Source of the DNA: Rhodospirillales bacterium URHD0017
GTDB taxonomy: Bacteria > Pseudomonadota > Alphaproteobacteria > Reyranellales > Reyranellaceae
Reading direction: 5' to 3'
NCBI GenBank assembly: GCA_900110395.1
Contig: FODP01000005.1
Location: 58,705 to 122,704, forward strand
DNA: 64,000 bases
Positions 37,014-46,057 of the stretch are shown in pieces. The notes beneath the pieces are model-generated. The model worked only from the letters and a program-made list of their open reading frames with translations. It did not search any database and had not been told where the DNA came from. Made by a program: the position numbers and the translations under genes. Within the stretch, counting starts at the first letter, position 1. Each line of letters begins with the position of its first letter.

Positions 37014-37767
37014 TCGCGCACGTCCTCGTTCGCGAGGGCGCCGTCGTCACCAGCACCGGCGACACGGCAGACGTGCCGTGGTGGAGCTTTGGCAAGACCG
37101 TGATTGCGACAGCGGCGCTGACGTTGGTGCGCGACGGCCGTCTCACCCTCGACGAGCGACTGCCTGACCGGCCCTACACGCTTCGCCGCCTCCTGCAGCA
37201 TCGCGCCGGCCTGACCGAATATGGACGCCTGCCCGCCTATCACGGGGCAGTCGAGCGAAACGAGGATGCCTGGTCCGCCGACGAGATGCTGGCGCGAACT
37301 GCCGCCGACCGACTGGTCTACGAGCCAGGCAAGGGCTGGGGCCACTCGACATCACCGGCATCCGCTTCGCCGCCGATCGCGCGCACTATTCTGCCGACTA
37401 CGATCCGCGCTGGGTCTATCACGGATTGCTGGTCGGCCCGTTGCAGCAGTCAGCATTGCTTTTGCAGCGCCTGCTGACCGGTGATCTTTTACCGCCACCC
37501 TTGCTATCGGCGATGTGTGACCGATATTCCGTGGGCGGGCCGATCGCGGGCCGTCCCTGGAAGAAACCCTGTTACGGACTTGGCCTCATGATCGGTGAGA
37601 CGACGAGTGGCGAATTGATTGCCGGCCATACCGGCGGCGGTCCCGGCAGCGCCGTTGCCGTCTATCATCGCCTCGACAAGCGCACCGCCACGGCCGCGGC
37701 GTTCGAGCCGGATGGGGCCGACGCGACAGTCGAAGCGACCTGCGTTGGCTTGCTGGGACAGCAATGA
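37010..37767 (+). pseudogene. Beta-lactamase-like serine hydrolase, internal deletion
   Basis: The first part (from 37010) has the catalytic SxxK in WWSFGKTVIATAALTLV and LRRLLQHRAGLTEYG. Normal members continue with GWGYSNIGY and about 60-80 more residues; here GKGWG at about 37340 joins directly to another frame reading LDITGIRFAADRAHYSADYDPRW, and GHTGGGPGS follows. Missing the YxN segment and the frame, it cannot make an active enzyme. It is overlapped by the DppF-type ATPase gene at its start and by the cyclase gene at its end, so it is probably a decayed operon member. Confidence 0.75.
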
Positions 37768-38981
37768 TGAAAGTCGCCGACGCCGATCGCATCTCGGATT
37801 GGATCATCCGCCGTGGCCTGAAGGGCGCGGAAGAAACCGACCTGCTGCGTGAATTCTGCGAGAAGTGCAACGCCGCCGGCCTTCCGATCACGCGTGCGCT
37901 TGTCATCATCGACACGTTGCATCCGGTGCATGAAGGCACCGTCTTCCGCTGGCGCAACGACGACGTGGAGGAAAAAGCGGCCACCCAGTATGGCCGCACC
38001 ACCGAAGGCGAGGCCGCCGAAGGCTGGAAGCGCAGTCCGTTCTACCACCTGCTGCAGATCGGTGAGGAGGAATTGCGCCGGCGCATCGGTTTCGAGGAAT
38101 CAGCCGATTTCCCCTTTATCCAGGAACTGAAGGACGCAGGCCACACCGACTTCGTCACCTTCGTCCACCGGTTTGCCGCCGACGCCACCATCGGCGAGAT
38201 GGATTGCGTCTATTCCGGCTGGTCGACGCTCTGCCCCACAGGCTTCAGCGATGCCGACATGGCGGCCTTGCGCCGGTTGGTGCCGGCCTTGGGCCTCGCC
38301 ACCAAGAGCGCGGCTCTCGCCAAGGTCGCCGATACTCTGGTTCAGGTCTACCTCGGTCGCGATGCCGGGCAGCGCGTCCTGAAGGGCCGCATCCAGCGCG
38401 GCGTGGCGGATCGCATCGAGGCGGCGCTGTGGTTTTCCGACCTGCGCAGCTTCACCACCATCACCGACACCGCCAAGCCGACCGAGATCATCCCTCTGCT
38501 GAACGACTATGCCGAGGCGGTCATCACCGCCATCCACGAGGCAGGCGGCGACGTATTGAAGCTGATCGGCGACGGCACGCTGGCGCTGTTCCGTGCCGAC
38601 GATCCATCCGAAGCCTGCCGACGCGCGCTCAAGGCCGAGCAGATTGCGCGTGGCCGCGTGCGCGAGTTGAACGAGAAGCGCCGGGCCGAGGAGCGGCCGG
38701 TCACCGAGGTCTATGTCGGCCTGCATGTCGGCGAGGTGTTTTACGGCAACATCGGCAGCGTCGACCGGCTCGACTTCACCGTCGTGGGTCCTGCGGTCAA
38801 CGAGACCAGCCGCATCGCCTCGATGTGCCGCTCGGTCGACCGGCCGATCCTGATCTCCTCGACCTTCGCCGACGCGCTGCCGGACAAGGAGCGCGTCAAC
38901 CTGGTGTCGGTCGGCCGCTTCGCCCTGCGCGGCGTCGGCCACGCCAAGGAACTCTTCACCCTCGATCCCGCGACGCTATAG
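37764..38981 (+). CDS. Class III adenylate/guanylate cyclase, soluble
   Basis: The C-terminal catalytic domain has both metal-binding Asp residues (FSDLRSFTTI and LIGDGTLALF) and the transition-state Asn/Arg pair in VNETSRI. The N-terminal 200 residues are soluble and unlike known sensors, with a FVHRFAADATIGEMDCVYSGWSTL segment. The tandem ATG ATG at 37764 overlaps the stop of the beta-lactamase remnant. It should make cAMP (or cGMP). The convergent GNAT gene overlaps its stop. Confidence 0.88.
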   Translation: MMKVADADRISDWIIRRGLKGAEETDLLREFCEKCNAAGLPITRALVIIDTLHPVHEGTVFRWRNDDVEEKAATQYGRTTEGEAAEGWKRSPFYHLLQIGEEELRRRIGFEESADFPFIQELKDAGHTDFVTFVHRFAADATIGEMDCVYSGWSTLCPTGFSDADMAALRRLVPALGLATKSAALAKVADTLVQVYLGRDAGQRVLKGRIQRGVADRIEAALWFSDLRSFTTITDTAKPTEIIPLLNDYAEAVITAIHEAGGDVLKLIGDGTLALFRADDPSEACRRALKAEQIARGRVRELNEKRRAEERPVTEVYVGLHVGEVFYGNIGSVDRLDFTVVGPAVNETSRIASMCRSVDRPILISSTFADALPDKERVNLVSVGRFALRGVGHAKELFTLDPATL

Positions 38982-39809
38982 CGTCCAGTTGGCACGTTCG
39001 TAGGCGATCGCAAAGCCCGCGCGCTGGATGTTGGAGAAGCTCGGATGCGGCTCGCCCGGCAAGGGCTTGCCGGTCTCCGTCGCGAACCAGCGCGCACCGC
39101 CCGCGAGTCCGTCGGCGATGCGCCGTGCCAGCAACGCACCCTGCCCACCGCGGCGGCGGGCGCCGGCCTGGACCGCGCCGATGCCCAGCCAGGCGCGGCC
39201 GTCGGCCACGAACATGGCGGCGCCACCGACGGCCTTGCCGTTGTCGCGCGCGACATAGGCGTGCCAGCCCTTGCGGCCGACGATCGCCGCCAGCCATGGC
39301 GCCAGCGTCTCCGGCATGCCGAAGCCCGCTGTCACCGCACGGGCGAACTCCATCGCCTCCGCCGGCTTGGCTTCGGCGATGTCGAGGCTGGTTGGCGGCT
39401 TGGGCGCCGGGGCATCAGCGCGCGAGAATTTCACCCATGCGCGTTCGAGAGGCTTCAGACCGAGCGCACGCGCCCTGGTTTCCAGCGCCCAGGCCCGCCC
39501 GCCCGGTGCGATCTGCAGATAGCCGTTCTTCAAGCCGGCATCGCGGAAGCGTTCGACGGCGATCGCCAGCGATCCGCCTTGGGCATCGCCGGCCAACCCG
39601 CCGCCCATCAGGCGATTGAACTGGTAGTGGTCGATGCGCTTGCACATCGCCAGCAACGGCCCGTCGAACTCGGCGGTCTCCAGCCCGACGGCCTGGGCGA
39701 AAGCCGGCGGTGCGGCAGCGCAGTAGTCGCGCCAGGCATCGATTTCGACCCGTTCGAGTTCGTCGGTCGTGGGCCTTACAGCCGCCCCCGGCAGGGTTTC
39801 GAGTGTCAT
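38976..39809 (-). CDS. GNAT family N-acetyltransferase, two-domain
   Basis: A 277-residue protein with the GNAT acetyl-CoA loop GAVQAGARRRGGQGALLARRI and GRAWLGIGAV near the C terminus, and an N-terminal part that also resembles a degenerate GNAT fold. Substrate is unknown. ATG 39809 is the first good start. It is convergent with the cyclase gene, and the two stops overlap by 6 bases. Confidence 0.82.
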   Translation of the reverse strand: MTLETLPGAAVRPTTDELERVEIDAWRDYCAAAPPAFAQAVGLETAEFDGPLLAMCKRIDHYQFNRLMGGGLAGDAQGGSLAIAVERFRDAGLKNGYLQIAPGGRAWALETRARALGLKPLERAWVKFSRADAPAPKPPTSLDIAEAKPAEAMEFARAVTAGFGMPETLAPWLAAIVGRKGWHAYVARDNGKAVGGAAMFVADGRAWLGIGAVQAGARRRGGQGALLARRIADGLAGGARWFATETGKPLPGEPHPSFSNIQRAGFAIAYERANWTL

Positions 39810-40019
39810 GCCCGTCCTTACGTCGCAGGCTGACGAACGGATCAGCCAAGTATGGGCTGGCATGCATTCTCGACGGTGCGCAGAAACGCTTGCCGAATAG
39901 GCGTCGAGGCCGCTCCTGACAGGCGGAAATCGACTTGCGCCGGCTCGTCTGCACCGCCTACGATGACTTCCACAACAAGCCGTTCCCAATGAGGCGGCAG
40001 GTCCTGGGAGGGACACCCT

Positions 40020-41339
40020 ATGGCAAATGCTAAGCGTCGTAGCGTACTCAAGCTCGCCGGTGGCGCCACTTTGGGCGGCATGGCCGGCATTTTGGCGACC
40101 GGCCGCACACCAGCCTACGCCCAGCAAAAGACCGTCCATTGGTTGAAGTGGGTCGATTTCGTTCCCGCGACCGATCAGATGTTCCGCAAGGAACTGGTGC
40201 CGGCAGCCGAGAAAGACCTCGGCATGAAGATCAACCTCGAGACCGTGAACGGCAACGACCTGCAGCCGCGCATCACCGCCGGCATCCAGTCGGGCGCCGG
40301 TGCCGACATCATCATGTCGTTCAACAGCTACACCCATCTCTACGCCAACAGCGTCGTCGACATGGCGCCGCTGGCCGAGGAAGTCGGCAAGCGCGAGGGC
40401 GGCATCTACAAGTACGCCCAGGCCATCTGCTCGAACGGCAAGGGCGTGTACATGGGCATGCCATGGGCCGTGATCGGCGGCATGATCGCCTATCGCAAGT
40501 CGTGGCTCGACGAGGTCGGCGCGACCAACTTCCCCGACACCTGGGAGAGCTATCGCGAGGTCGCCAAGAAGCTGAAGGCCAAGGGCCGTCCGTTCGGCCA
40601 GACCCTCGGTCACACCTTCGGCGACGCGCCGGGCTTCACCTATCCGTACATGTGGTCGTGGGGCGGCAAGGAGGTCGAGGCCGACGGCAAGACCGTCGTC
40701 ATCAACTCCAAGGCCACGGTCGACTCGGTCAAGTTCATGACCGCCCTCTGGAAAGAGGGCATGGACGAGGGCGGTCTCGCCTGGGACGACACCAACAACA
40801 ACCGGGCGTTCCTGTCGCAGACCATCTCGGCGACCCTGAACGGCGCCTCGATCTACATCGAATCGCTGCGCAAGCCCGACCAGTACAAGACCGAGAAGGG
40901 CCAGCCGCTGCACACCGACATCCTGCACGCGCCCTTGCCCAAGGGACCGGCGGGGCAGTTCGGCTTCCACCTGCTGCAGTCGAACATGGTCATGAAGTAT
41001 TCGAAGAACCAGGACGCTGCGAAGCAGTTCCTGAGCTGGCTCCACCAGGAGGCCAACTACCGCAAGTTCTTCGAATCGCAGAAGGGCTTCGCCACACCGT
41101 GCACGGCCAAGTGGGAGAGCGACAAGCTGTGGGACGTCGATCCGGTCATGACGCCCTACAAGGTCGCCGCCAAGCTCGGCCAGGCGCCCGGCTTCGCCGG
41201 ACCGCCCGACGCCAGGGCCCAGGAAGGCCTGTCGAAGTACATCATCACCGACATGTACGCCAAGGCCGTGCAGGGCATGCCGGCCGAGGAATCGGTGAAG
41301 TGGGCCGAGTCCGAGCTGAAGAAGATCTACGTCGCCTGA
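40020..41339 (+). CDS. Sugar ABC transporter binding protein (family 1), Tat-type signal
   Basis: The start, KRRSVLKLAGGATLGG, is a twin-arginine-like signal peptide ending in AYA-Q. The mature domain has the SBP_bac_1 features ITAGIQSGAGADIIMSFNSYTHLY and GMPWAVIGGMIAYRKSWLDEVGA. It probably binds an oligosaccharide or glycerol-phosphate-type solute. ATG 40020 follows CTGGGAGGG. The permease and ATPase genes follow in one operon. The 210-base region upstream holds its promoter. Confidence 0.93.
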   Translation: MANAKRRSVLKLAGGATLGGMAGILATGRTPAYAQQKTVHWLKWVDFVPATDQMFRKELVPAAEKDLGMKINLETVNGNDLQPRITAGIQSGAGADIIMSFNSYTHLYANSVVDMAPLAEEVGKREGGIYKYAQAICSNGKGVYMGMPWAVIGGMIAYRKSWLDEVGATNFPDTWESYREVAKKLKAKGRPFGQTLGHTFGDAPGFTYPYMWSWGGKEVEADGKTVVINSKATVDSVKFMTALWKEGMDEGGLAWDDTNNNRAFLSQTISATLNGASIYIESLRKPDQYKTEKGQPLHTDILHAPLPKGPAGQFGFHLLQSNMVMKYSKNQDAAKQFLSWLHQEANYRKFFESQKGFATPCTAKWESDKLWDVDPVMTPYKVAAKLGQAPGFAGPPDARAQEGLSKYIITDMYAKAVQGMPAEESVKWAESELKKIYVA

Positions 41340-41375
41340 GCCTCTCGGGTGTTGCGTGATGCAAGGAGCAGGTAA

Positions 41376-42302
41376 ATGGCAGTGACCGCAGTCGCGGGCG
41401 CGGAAGCCCGCCCAATCCCGCGACCGCGGCGCCTGGAGGACGAGCGCTGGCTCGCCCTGGCGCTGCTCATGCCGACGGCGATCCTGCTCGGCCTGTTCAT
41501 CGCCTATCCATTCTTCGAAGGCGTGCTGCTGTCGCTGACCAGCCAGCGCGTCGGCGTCCCCGGCGAGTTCGTCGGGCTGAAGAACTTCGTCAAGATCTGG
41601 AACGACAGCATCTTCCGGACCACGGTGTGGAACACCTTCTGGTACACGGGCGTCACCACGGTGTTCAAGCTGGCGCTCGGCCTGTGGCTGGCGATGCTGC
41701 TCAATCGCCATTTCAAGGGCAAGGCGCTGGTCCGCGCCTTCATCCTGCTGCCGTTCATCATCCCCACGGTGCTGTCGACCTTCGCCTGGAAGTGGATGTT
41801 CGACCCGACCTTCAGCGTCATCAACTGGACGCTCTACCAGCTCGGCTTCATCACCCAGCGCATCAACTGGCTGGGCGATCCCGACCTCGCCATGACCTCG
41901 ATCATCATCGTCAACATCTGGCGCGGCGTGCCGTTCTTCGCCATCAGCCTGCTGGCCGGCCTGCAGACCATCAGCCCCGAGCTGAACGAGGCCGCCGCCA
42001 TCGACGGCGCCCGGCCGTGGAACCGCTTCTGGTACGTTACCTGGCCATTGCTGCTGCCGGTCACCATGGTGGTGATGCTGTTCTCGGTGATCCAGACCTT
42101 CGCCGACTTCCAGCTCGTCTACGTGATGACCGGCGGCGGCCCGGCCAACGCCACGCATCTGTTCGCGACCTACGCCTACCAGCTCGGCATCGGTACAGGA
42201 TTGCTGTCGGAGGGTGCGGCGATCTCGCTCGCCATGTTCCCGTTCCTGTTCATCATCGTTGTCGTGCAGCTCCTGTACATCCGCCGCGTGGAGACTCGCT
42301 GA
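41376..42302 (+). CDS. Sugar ABC transporter permease (MalF/UgpA type)
   Basis: Six hydrophobic helices with the EAA loop ELNEAAAIDGARPWNRFWYVTWPLLLP define the MalF/UgpA group. The N terminus contains the PRRLEDERWLALALLMPTAI start. It pairs with the MalG-type permease, whose ATG overlaps this gene's stop (TGATG). Length 308 residues. Confidence 0.95.
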   Translation: MAVTAVAGAEARPIPRPRRLEDERWLALALLMPTAILLGLFIAYPFFEGVLLSLTSQRVGVPGEFVGLKNFVKIWNDSIFRTTVWNTFWYTGVTTVFKLALGLWLAMLLNRHFKGKALVRAFILLPFIIPTVLSTFAWKWMFDPTFSVINWTLYQLGFITQRINWLGDPDLAMTSIIIVNIWRGVPFFAISLLAGLQTISPELNEAAAIDGARPWNRFWYVTWPLLLPVTMVVMLFSVIQTFADFQLVYVMTGGGPANATHLFATYAYQLGIGTGLLSEGAAISLAMFPFLFIIVVVQLLYIRRVETR

Positions 42303-43153
42303 TGATCGAGGGTGCGCTTTGGCGGAAGTGGGTGTTCTACAACATCCCATTGATCCTGTTCGTCTTCGTCCTGCTGTTTCCCTTCTACTGGATGATCATC
42401 ACGACCTTCCGGCCGGACGGCGAGCTCTACAAGCCGTGGAACGCCACGAGCTACCAGCCGTTCTGGACCAACAATCCCACTCTCGAGCACATCAAGTACC
42501 TGTTCGAGGAGACGTCGTTCGCGCGCTGGATGTTCAACACCATGTTCATCGCGCTGGCGTCGACGCTGATCTCGCTGTTCTGCGGCGTGCTGGCGGGCTA
42601 TGCGCTGGCCCGGCTCAACTTCCCGTGGGCCGGCAGCCTCGGCACCGTGATCTTCGTCACCTACCTGGTGCCGCAGACCCTGCTGTTCATCCCGCTGGCC
42701 CAGATCATCCGCAACTTCGAGCTGGGCGACACGCCGTGGTCGCTGATCCTGACCTATCCGACGTTCCTCATACCCTTCTGCACCTGGCTGATGATGGGCT
42801 ACTTCAAGGCCATCCCGAAGGAGCTCGAGGAGTGTGCGCGCATCGACGGCGCCTCGCGCTGGAAGGCCATGATCTACATCATCATCCCGGTGGCGGTGCC
42901 CGGCATCCTGTCGTCCGGCATCATCGCCTTCACCCTGTCGTGGAACGAATTCATCTACGCCCTGGTCTTCCTGTCGTCACCCGACCAGAAGACCGTGCCG
43001 GTCGGCGTCACCTCGGAGCTGATCCGCGGCGACGTCTTCTTCTGGGGGCCATTGATGGCGGGCGCGCTGCTCGGGTCGATCCCGGTAGCGATCGTCTATT
43101 CATTCTTCGTCGAACATTACGTCTCGGGCCTCACCGGCTCGGTCAAGGGATAG
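42302..43153 (+). CDS. Sugar ABC transporter permease (MalG/UgpE type)
   Basis: Six helices, with FPFYWMIITTFRPDGELY near the start and the EAA loop ELEECARIDGASRWKAMIYIIIPVAVPGI typical of MalG/UgpE. ATG 42302 overlaps the previous stop, so the permeases are made in equal amounts. It has 283 residues, as usual. Confidence 0.95.
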   Translation: MIEGALWRKWVFYNIPLILFVFVLLFPFYWMIITTFRPDGELYKPWNATSYQPFWTNNPTLEHIKYLFEETSFARWMFNTMFIALASTLISLFCGVLAGYALARLNFPWAGSLGTVIFVTYLVPQTLLFIPLAQIIRNFELGDTPWSLILTYPTFLIPFCTWLMMGYFKAIPKELEECARIDGASRWKAMIYIIIPVAVPGILSSGIIAFTLSWNEFIYALVFLSSPDQKTVPVGVTSELIRGDVFFWGPLMAGALLGSIPVAIVYSFFVEHYVSGLTGSVKG

Positions 43154-43157
43154 CGTC

Positions 43158-44249
43158 ATGGCTGAAGTTACCGTCCGCAAGCTCAACAAGAAGTTCGACC
43201 TCACCCATGTGGTGAAGGACGTCGACCTGCAGATCCACGACAAGGAGTTCGTGGTCTTCGTCGGTCCCTCGGGCTGCGGCAAGACAACGACCTTGCGCAT
43301 GATCGCTGGCCTGGAAGCCGTGACCTCGGGCGAGATCCTGATCGACAACACGATCGTCAACGAAGTGCCGCCGATGGATCGCGACATCGCCATGGTGTTC
43401 CAGAACTACGCGCTCTATCCGCACATGAGCGTCGCCGGCAACATGGCGTTCGGGCTGAAGATGCGGAAGTTCGAGAAGGCCGAGATCGAGAAGCGCATCA
43501 AGCGCGCTGCCGACATCCTCGGCATCGGCGAGCTGCTGCACCGCAAGCCGCGTCAGCTCTCCGGCGGCCAGCGCCAGCGCGTGGCGCTCGGCCGCGCCAT
43601 CGTGCGCGATCCCAAGGTCTTCCTGTTCGACGAGCCGCTTTCCAACCTCGACGCCAAGCTGCGCGTGCAGATGCGAGTCGAGCTCAAGAAGCTGCACGAG
43701 CGGCTGGCCGTGACGTCGATTTACGTCACCCACGACCAGGTCGAGGCGATGACGCTGGGCGACCGCGTGGTGGTCATGAAGGACGGCTGGGTCCAGCAGG
43801 TCGGCGAGCCGCTCGAGCTCTACAACACCCCGGCCAACCGCTTCGTGGCCGGCTTCATCGGCTCACCGGCGATGAACTTCGCCGACGTCACCCTGTCGGG
43901 CGGCGACGGCAAGCTGTGGGCCGAGGCGCCGGGCCTCAAGATCGGCCTGCCCGCGCCCATCGCCCAGCGCGTCAACGGCCGCAACGGCGCCAAGGCGACC
44001 ATGGGCATCCGGCCCGAGGACCTCCATATCGCCGGCCCGGCCGATCCGGGCGAACTCTGCTTCGATGTCGAGGTCGAGGTGGTCGAGCAGTTGGGCTCGG
44101 AAATCCTGCTCGACACCCGCGCTGGCAACAGCACCTTCGTCGCCTCGGTCGAGCCCACGCTGCGCACCAAGGTGCACGATCGGCTGAAGCTCGCGATCAA
44201 CCCCAACCGCCTGCACTTGTTCGATGCGCAGACGGAGGCGGTGATCTAG
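43158..44249 (+). CDS. Sugar ABC transporter ATPase (MalK/UgpC type)
   Basis: Walker A is GPSGCGKTTTL, the signature LSGGQRQRVALG and Walker B VFLFDEPLSNLD, followed by the C-terminal TOBE/MalK regulatory domain with IRPEDLHIAG. It powers the transporter encoded upstream, and closes the operon. Length 363 residues is standard. The HAD phosphatase gene converges 3 bases beyond. Confidence 0.96.
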   Translation: MAEVTVRKLNKKFDLTHVVKDVDLQIHDKEFVVFVGPSGCGKTTTLRMIAGLEAVTSGEILIDNTIVNEVPPMDRDIAMVFQNYALYPHMSVAGNMAFGLKMRKFEKAEIEKRIKRAADILGIGELLHRKPRQLSGGQRQRVALGRAIVRDPKVFLFDEPLSNLDAKLRVQMRVELKKLHERLAVTSIYVTHDQVEAMTLGDRVVVMKDGWVQQVGEPLELYNTPANRFVAGFIGSPAMNFADVTLSGGDGKLWAEAPGLKIGLPAPIAQRVNGRNGAKATMGIRPEDLHIAGPADPGELCFDVEVEVVEQLGSEILLDTRAGNSTFVASVEPTLRTKVHDRLKLAINPNRLHLFDAQTEAVI

Positions 44250-44252
44250 CTT

Positions 44253-45101
44253 TTACTTAGGCCCGACCCAGGTCTCGATCACATCCCACTTGGCCTTGCG
44301 CTGATCGGCGACCGGCTTCTTGAAGTCGTGGCCGTAGGTCGCCGAGTCGAACGAGCCGTAGGTCGGGTTGGGCAGCATCAGCCACTGCTTGCCCCAGTAC
44401 GGCATGTCTTCCTGGTACGCCTTCAGCCGGTCGGCCTCGGTCGAGCGATAGCGATCGTCGAAGTCGCCGAAATTATCGCCGAGGTTCAGCAGCACGCGAT
44501 AGTCCTTGGTCACCACGGCGCGGCGCGTGCTTTTGGCGCTGCCCCATTCCTTCTGCTCGCCCTGCATCAGGAAAGTGTCGACGTTGCCGCCCATGGGGAA
44601 GCCGAGCTTCGCCATGTTTTCGCGGGTGTCCTTCTCGGTCGAGGCGTCGCGGTTGCTGATGTAGAAGACCTTCACACCCTTGGAATCGGCGTACTTGCTG
44701 AATTCGACGGCGCCCGGGATCGCGCGCGAGACCTGGGCGGCGCAGAACTCGTTCCAGGTCTTGGTGCTGAAGGTCGCGTTGGTCCTCATCATCCACGCCT
44801 GATAGAGCGAGTTGTCGAGCACGGTCTCGTCGACGTCGAGGATGACCGCCGGCGGCAGGTTGGCGAAGTCGCCCTTCTGCTCGCCCGGCGCCGCCGTCCA
44901 GGTCTTGACGGCCAGCGCCTGGTCGAGCCGGATCTGGGCCAGCGCGAATACGGTGAGCGCATTGGCCTTGTACTCGACCGAGCGCTGCGTCCACAGCGTC
45001 GCCAGCAACAGGTCGTTGGGCGGCACTTCCTGCGCCCGGACGACACTCGTCGACAGCATGGCGAGCGCAGCCCCCGCCGCCAGCAGCTTCCGTGCGATCA
45101 T
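44253..45101 (-). CDS. Secreted HAD acid phosphatase, lipoprotein e(P4)/class B-like
   Basis: A signal peptide ends in VRA-Q. The HAD motif I is VILDVDETVLDN, motif II lies in FYISNRDASTEKD, and motif IV in LLNLGDNFGDFDDR, as in the e(P4) 5'-nucleotidases. No lipobox Cys is seen, so it is probably a soluble periplasmic enzyme. It would dephosphorylate nucleotides to nucleosides, supplying the nucleoside transporter of the same operon. ATG 45101 overlaps the adenosine deaminase stop. Confidence 0.9.
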   Translation of the reverse strand: MIARKLLAAGAALAMLSTSVVRAQEVPPNDLLLATLWTQRSVEYKANALTVFALAQIRLDQALAVKTWTAAPGEQKGDFANLPPAVILDVDETVLDNSLYQAWMMRTNATFSTKTWNEFCAAQVSRAIPGAVEFSKYADSKGVKVFYISNRDASTEKDTRENMAKLGFPMGGNVDTFLMQGEQKEWGSAKSTRRAVVTKDYRVLLNLGDNFGDFDDRYRSTEADRLKAYQEDMPYWGKQWLMLPNPTYGSFDSATYGHDFKKPVADQRKAKWDVIETWVGPK

Positions 45102-46057
45102 GGTCCGATCTCCCTCAACAGCCTCTGTTTGGTTTCTTCGTCGGCGAACGACGCCTCGATTGCCGTCCGCGTTATGCGCCGCAGCTCGACTTCCCCCAGC
45201 CCCGCCTTGTCGTATTCCATGCCGAGCGTGGTGTGGAAGAACGGCGGGTCGTCCGAACCGAGGGTGACGCGAACGCCCGCGGCGATCAACCGGTGCAGCG
45301 GATGGGAGGCGCGGTCCGGGTAGAGGCCAAGGGCGACATTGCTGCCCGCGCAGACCTCCAGGACGGTGCCGCGCCGCGCCAGCTCCTCCAGTAGCCGGGG
45401 ATCGTCGGCCGAGCGCACGCCGTGGCCGATGCGCGTCACCGGCAGGTCGCGGATCGCCGCCCATACGCTCTCCGGTCCCATGACCTCGCCGGCATGGACG
45501 GTGCAGCCGTAGCCCTTGTCGTGGGCCAACCGATAGGCCGGCGCGAAATCGGCGGGCATGTGCCTGGCCTCGTCGCCGCCCATGCCGAAGCCGACGACAT
45601 AGGGATGGGGCTCGGCCACCATGCCGCGCACGATGGCCAGCGCCTTGTCGGGCCCGTAGTGGCGGATGCAAACGATGATGATGCGGCCTTCGATGCCGAA
45701 GTCGCGCCGCGCCCGGTCGATGGCCTGCGTCAGGGCGTCGAGCCAGACGGCGTAGGAGATGCCGAGCGCACCCGGCCGCTCGGGCGAGCAGAACATCTCA
45801 ACGTACTTCGCGCCCTCGCGCGCCGCGCCGGCCAGATAGGCATAGAGCACGTCACCGAAGTCGCGCGGCTGGCGCAGCGTCGTGCACACCCGGTCATAGG
45901 CGTCGAGAAAGCTCAGGAAATCCTTCCAGACATAGAAGCCGTCGGCGCCCATCAGGCCGGCCGGCAGTTCCAGGCCGTTGCGCGTCGCGAGCTCGCGCGC
46001 CAGCGCGGGCGGGATCGAGCCTTCGAGATGGCAGTGCAGCTCGGCTTTGGGAATCAA
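45098..46057 (-). CDS. add: Adenosine deaminase family protein
   Basis: Zinc-site and active-site motifs are KAELHCHLEGS, the HAGE motif (GCTVHAGEVMGPE), TRIGHGVRS and TLGSDDPPFF. It should convert adenosine to inosine, or adenine in the related adenine deaminases. TTG 46057 is the likely start, as it overlaps the upstream TGA (TTGA) and places KAELHCHLEGS at the N terminus; longer starts would fall within the PhyH gene. Length 319 residues. Confidence 0.9.
   Translation of the reverse strand: MIPKAELHCHLEGSIPPALARELATRNGLELPAGLMGADGFYVWKDFLSFLDAYDRVCTTLRQPRDFGDVLYAYLAGAAREGAKYVEMFCSPERPGALGISYAVWLDALTQAIDRARRDFGIEGRIIIVCIRHYGPDKALAIVRGMVAEPHPYVVGFGMGGDEARHMPADFAPAYRLAHDKGYGCTVHAGEVMGPESVWAAIRDLPVTRIGHGVRSADDPRLLEELARRGTVLEVCAGSNVALGLYPDRASHPLHRLIAAGVRVTLGSDDPPFFHTTLGMEYDKAGLGEVELRRITRTAIEASFADEETKQRLLREIGP

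Noticed and set aside
39842..40108. 88-residue minus-strand frame before the sugar-binding protein gene
   Set aside because: It overlaps the signal-peptide region of the binding protein on the other strand and has no ribosome-binding site or recognisable domain.
39810..42350. Long minus-strand frame upstream of the GNAT gene
   Set aside because: It is antisense to the sugar ABC operon and has no domain; the GNAT protein starts at 39809.
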